DNA from: Limnohabitans sp.
GTDB taxonomy: Bacteria; Pseudomonadota; Gammaproteobacteria; Burkholderiales; Burkholderiaceae_C
NCBI GenBank assembly: GCA_021731425.1
Contig: JAKFXJ010000355.1
Coordinates: 1-14,270 of the forward strand
DNA length: 14,270 nt
Direction: 5' to 3'
The notes under the pieces were generated by a model. That model made no database searches. It was not told where the DNA came from and saw nothing but the letters and a program-made list of their open reading frames with translations. Positions 13,143 through 14,270 of the stretch are shown piece by piece (the first letter of the stretch is position 1; each line of letters begins with the position of its first letter). The translations under genes were made by a program, and so were the position numbers.

Positions 13143-14270
13143 CCGACGTGCAAGCCCCCTCTCAAACAGACGTCATGCCCATCTGTGGCGACGACTACCC
13201 CCTGACCGAGAAGCAGCAAAAGCTGATGGCGCTGGCCCGGCAACTGGGCCGCGAGAAGTTCGCCCCCCGCGCCGCGCAGCTCGACCGCGACGCGCAGTTC
13301 CCATTTGCCAACTACGACGACATGCGCGACTCCGGCCTGCTGGCGCTGTGCGTGCCCGAAGCGCATGGCGGCCAGGGGGCCGATTACGCAACGTATGCCA
13401 TGGTCTCGGCCGAGATCGGCCGCTACTGCGGCGCCACCGCGCTCACCTTCAATATGCACGTTTGCACCATGCTTTGGAGCGGCTTGTTGTCTGAAGACCT
13501 GGAGATGACGCCCGAGCAACGCGCCTCACACCGCACGCACCAGGCCACCCACTTTGCGCGGGTGGTGAAAGGCGGTGCGATTTACGCGCAGCCTTTTTCA
13601 GAAGGCGGCGCAGCGGCCTCAGGCGCACAACCCTTCGGCACCCTCGCCGTCAAGGTCGATGGTGGCTGGAAGATCAACGGCAAAAAAATCTTCGCCTCCC
13701 TGTCGGACGCTGCCGATTACTTTGGCGTGCTCTGCACCGAGAAAAAAGAGGGCGCTGACCTCTCGCGCCGCGACACCTTGTATCTGGCCATTCCCCGCAC
13801 CGCGCCGGGCCTGACGATCGAAGGTGACTGGGATCCGCTGGGCATGCGCGCCACCGTGTCGCGCAATTTGATTTTCAAAGATGTGTTCGTGCCCGACGAC
13901 GCGGCGCTCATGCCGCAAGGCCTGTACTTCCAGGCCGCCAGCCGCTGGCCGCACATGTTCATGACGCTCTCGCCCACCTACATGGGCATCGCGCAAGCGG
14001 CGTATGACTTCACCGTGGCTTATTTGCGTGGCGAAATGCCGGGCACGGGCCCCGTCAAGCGCCGCCAGTTCGCGACCAAGCAGATCGCCGTGGCCGAAAT
14101 GTTCATCAAGCTCGAACAAACCCGCAACCTGTTCTTGCGCGCCATTGAAGACGCCAAGGTGGACCCGAGCAAGTCGACCCGCCTGCGGGCCTACGCCGCG
14201 CAGTACACCATCATGGAAAACGCGCAAGACATCGCCCGCTTGGCCATCCGAACTTGCGGCGGTCAGTCCA
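13139..14270 (+). CDS. Acyl-CoA dehydrogenase family protein (3' end beyond the window)
   Basis: An open frame of 377 codons starting at the ATGA overlap with the hydrolase stop and running off the window. The acyl-CoA dehydrogenase plan is clear: an alpha-helical N-terminal domain (about 22-140); the flavin-contact segment YAQPFSEGG (149-157); a middle beta domain with KINGKKIFASLS (178-189) and DPLGMRATVSRN (232-243); and a C-terminal helical domain ending at RTCGGQS, just before where a catalytic or FAD-binding segment would be expected. It would oxidise an acyl-CoA, or in some members perform a flavin-dependent oxygenation, with electrons passing to ETF. The presence of a CoA-ester enzyme after the NicX-like and hydrolase genes suggests the ring-opened product stays a CoA thioester. 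Only some 10-30 residues should be missing. Confidence 0.88.
   Translation, partial: MTDVQAPSQTDVMPICGDDYPLTEKQQKLMALARQLGREKFAPRAAQLDRDAQFPFANYDDMRDSGLLALCVPEAHGGQGADYATYAMVSAEIGRYCGATALTFNMHVCTMLWSGLLSEDLEMTPEQRASHRTHQATHFARVVKGGAIYAQPFSEGGAAASGAQPFGTLAVKVDGGWKINGKKIFASLSDAADYFGVLCTEKKEGADLSRRDTLYLAIPRTAPGLTIEGDWDPLGMRATVSRNLIFKDVFVPDDAALMPQGLYFQAASRWPHMFMTLSPTYMGIAQAAYDFTVAYLRGEMPGTGPVKRRQFATKQIAVAEMFIKLEQTRNLFLRAIEDAKVDPSKSTRLRAYAAQYTIMENAQDIARLAIRTCGGQS

Noticed and set aside
13619..14227. Long open frame on the - strand (202 codons)
   Set aside because: It lies wholly opposite the acyl-CoA dehydrogenase, whose motifs are clear; GC-rich coding DNA commonly leaves such antisense frames open.
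1..14270. tRNA, rRNA, CRISPR array, insertion sequence, integrase, prophage or toxin-antitoxin genes
   Set aside because: I looked for these on both strands and saw no supporting repeats, motifs or structures.

Overview
The window looks like chromosomal DNA of a Burkholderiales betaproteobacterium, plausibly Comamonadaceae. The clues are the high-GC flanks, the dense ATGA-coupled catabolic operons, the TRAP transporter and the CoA-linked aromatic genes. The taxon is an inference; no rRNA or other marker gene is present.

The window has three parts. (1) Left flank, about 1-2171, GC-rich, + strand: an aryl-CoA ligase of the 2-aminobenzoate/benzoate-CoA ligase type, followed by a RidA-family protein that lacks the usual catalytic arginine. 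(2) Central block, about 2200-9962, clearly lower in GC (23 of 60 bases at 4081-4140 and at 7681-7740, against 42 of 60 at 1201-1260 and at 12241-12300). It holds one long leftward operon: TRAP transporter (dctQ, dctM, dctP), D-2-hydroxyacid dehydrogenase, RraA-like aldolase, KDG-type sugar kinase, SDR dehydrogenase and a cupin like 2,4'-dihydroxyacetophenone dioxygenase. A divergent GntR/FCD regulator faces it, with a perfect 16-bp palindrome between them. (3) Right flank, about 10000-14270, GC-rich: a leftward flavin reductase-MarR pair, divergent from a rightward operon of a NicX-like (M29 fold) metal-dependent dioxygenase, an alpha/beta hydrolase and an acyl-CoA dehydrogenase cut by the window end.

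My reading is that the two GC-rich flanks are one CoA-linked (amino)aromatic degradation cluster. The central block appears to be an acquired, self-contained sugar-acid or hydroxy-acid module inserted where ridA and marR would otherwise converge. No integrase, transposase or attachment repeat is visible.

The central operon reads as import of a hydroxylated carboxylate (TRAP), oxidation (SDR and/or D-2-hydroxyacid dehydrogenase), phosphorylation (KdgK-like) and C-C cleavage (RraA-like aldolase and/or the cupin dioxygenase), controlled by the local GntR repressor. The right flank combines genes for CoA-activated aromatic chemistry with a ring-cleavage and hydrolase pair reminiscent of nicotinate catabolism (NicX/NicD). 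That combination is the most promising candidate here for an undescribed pathway variant.
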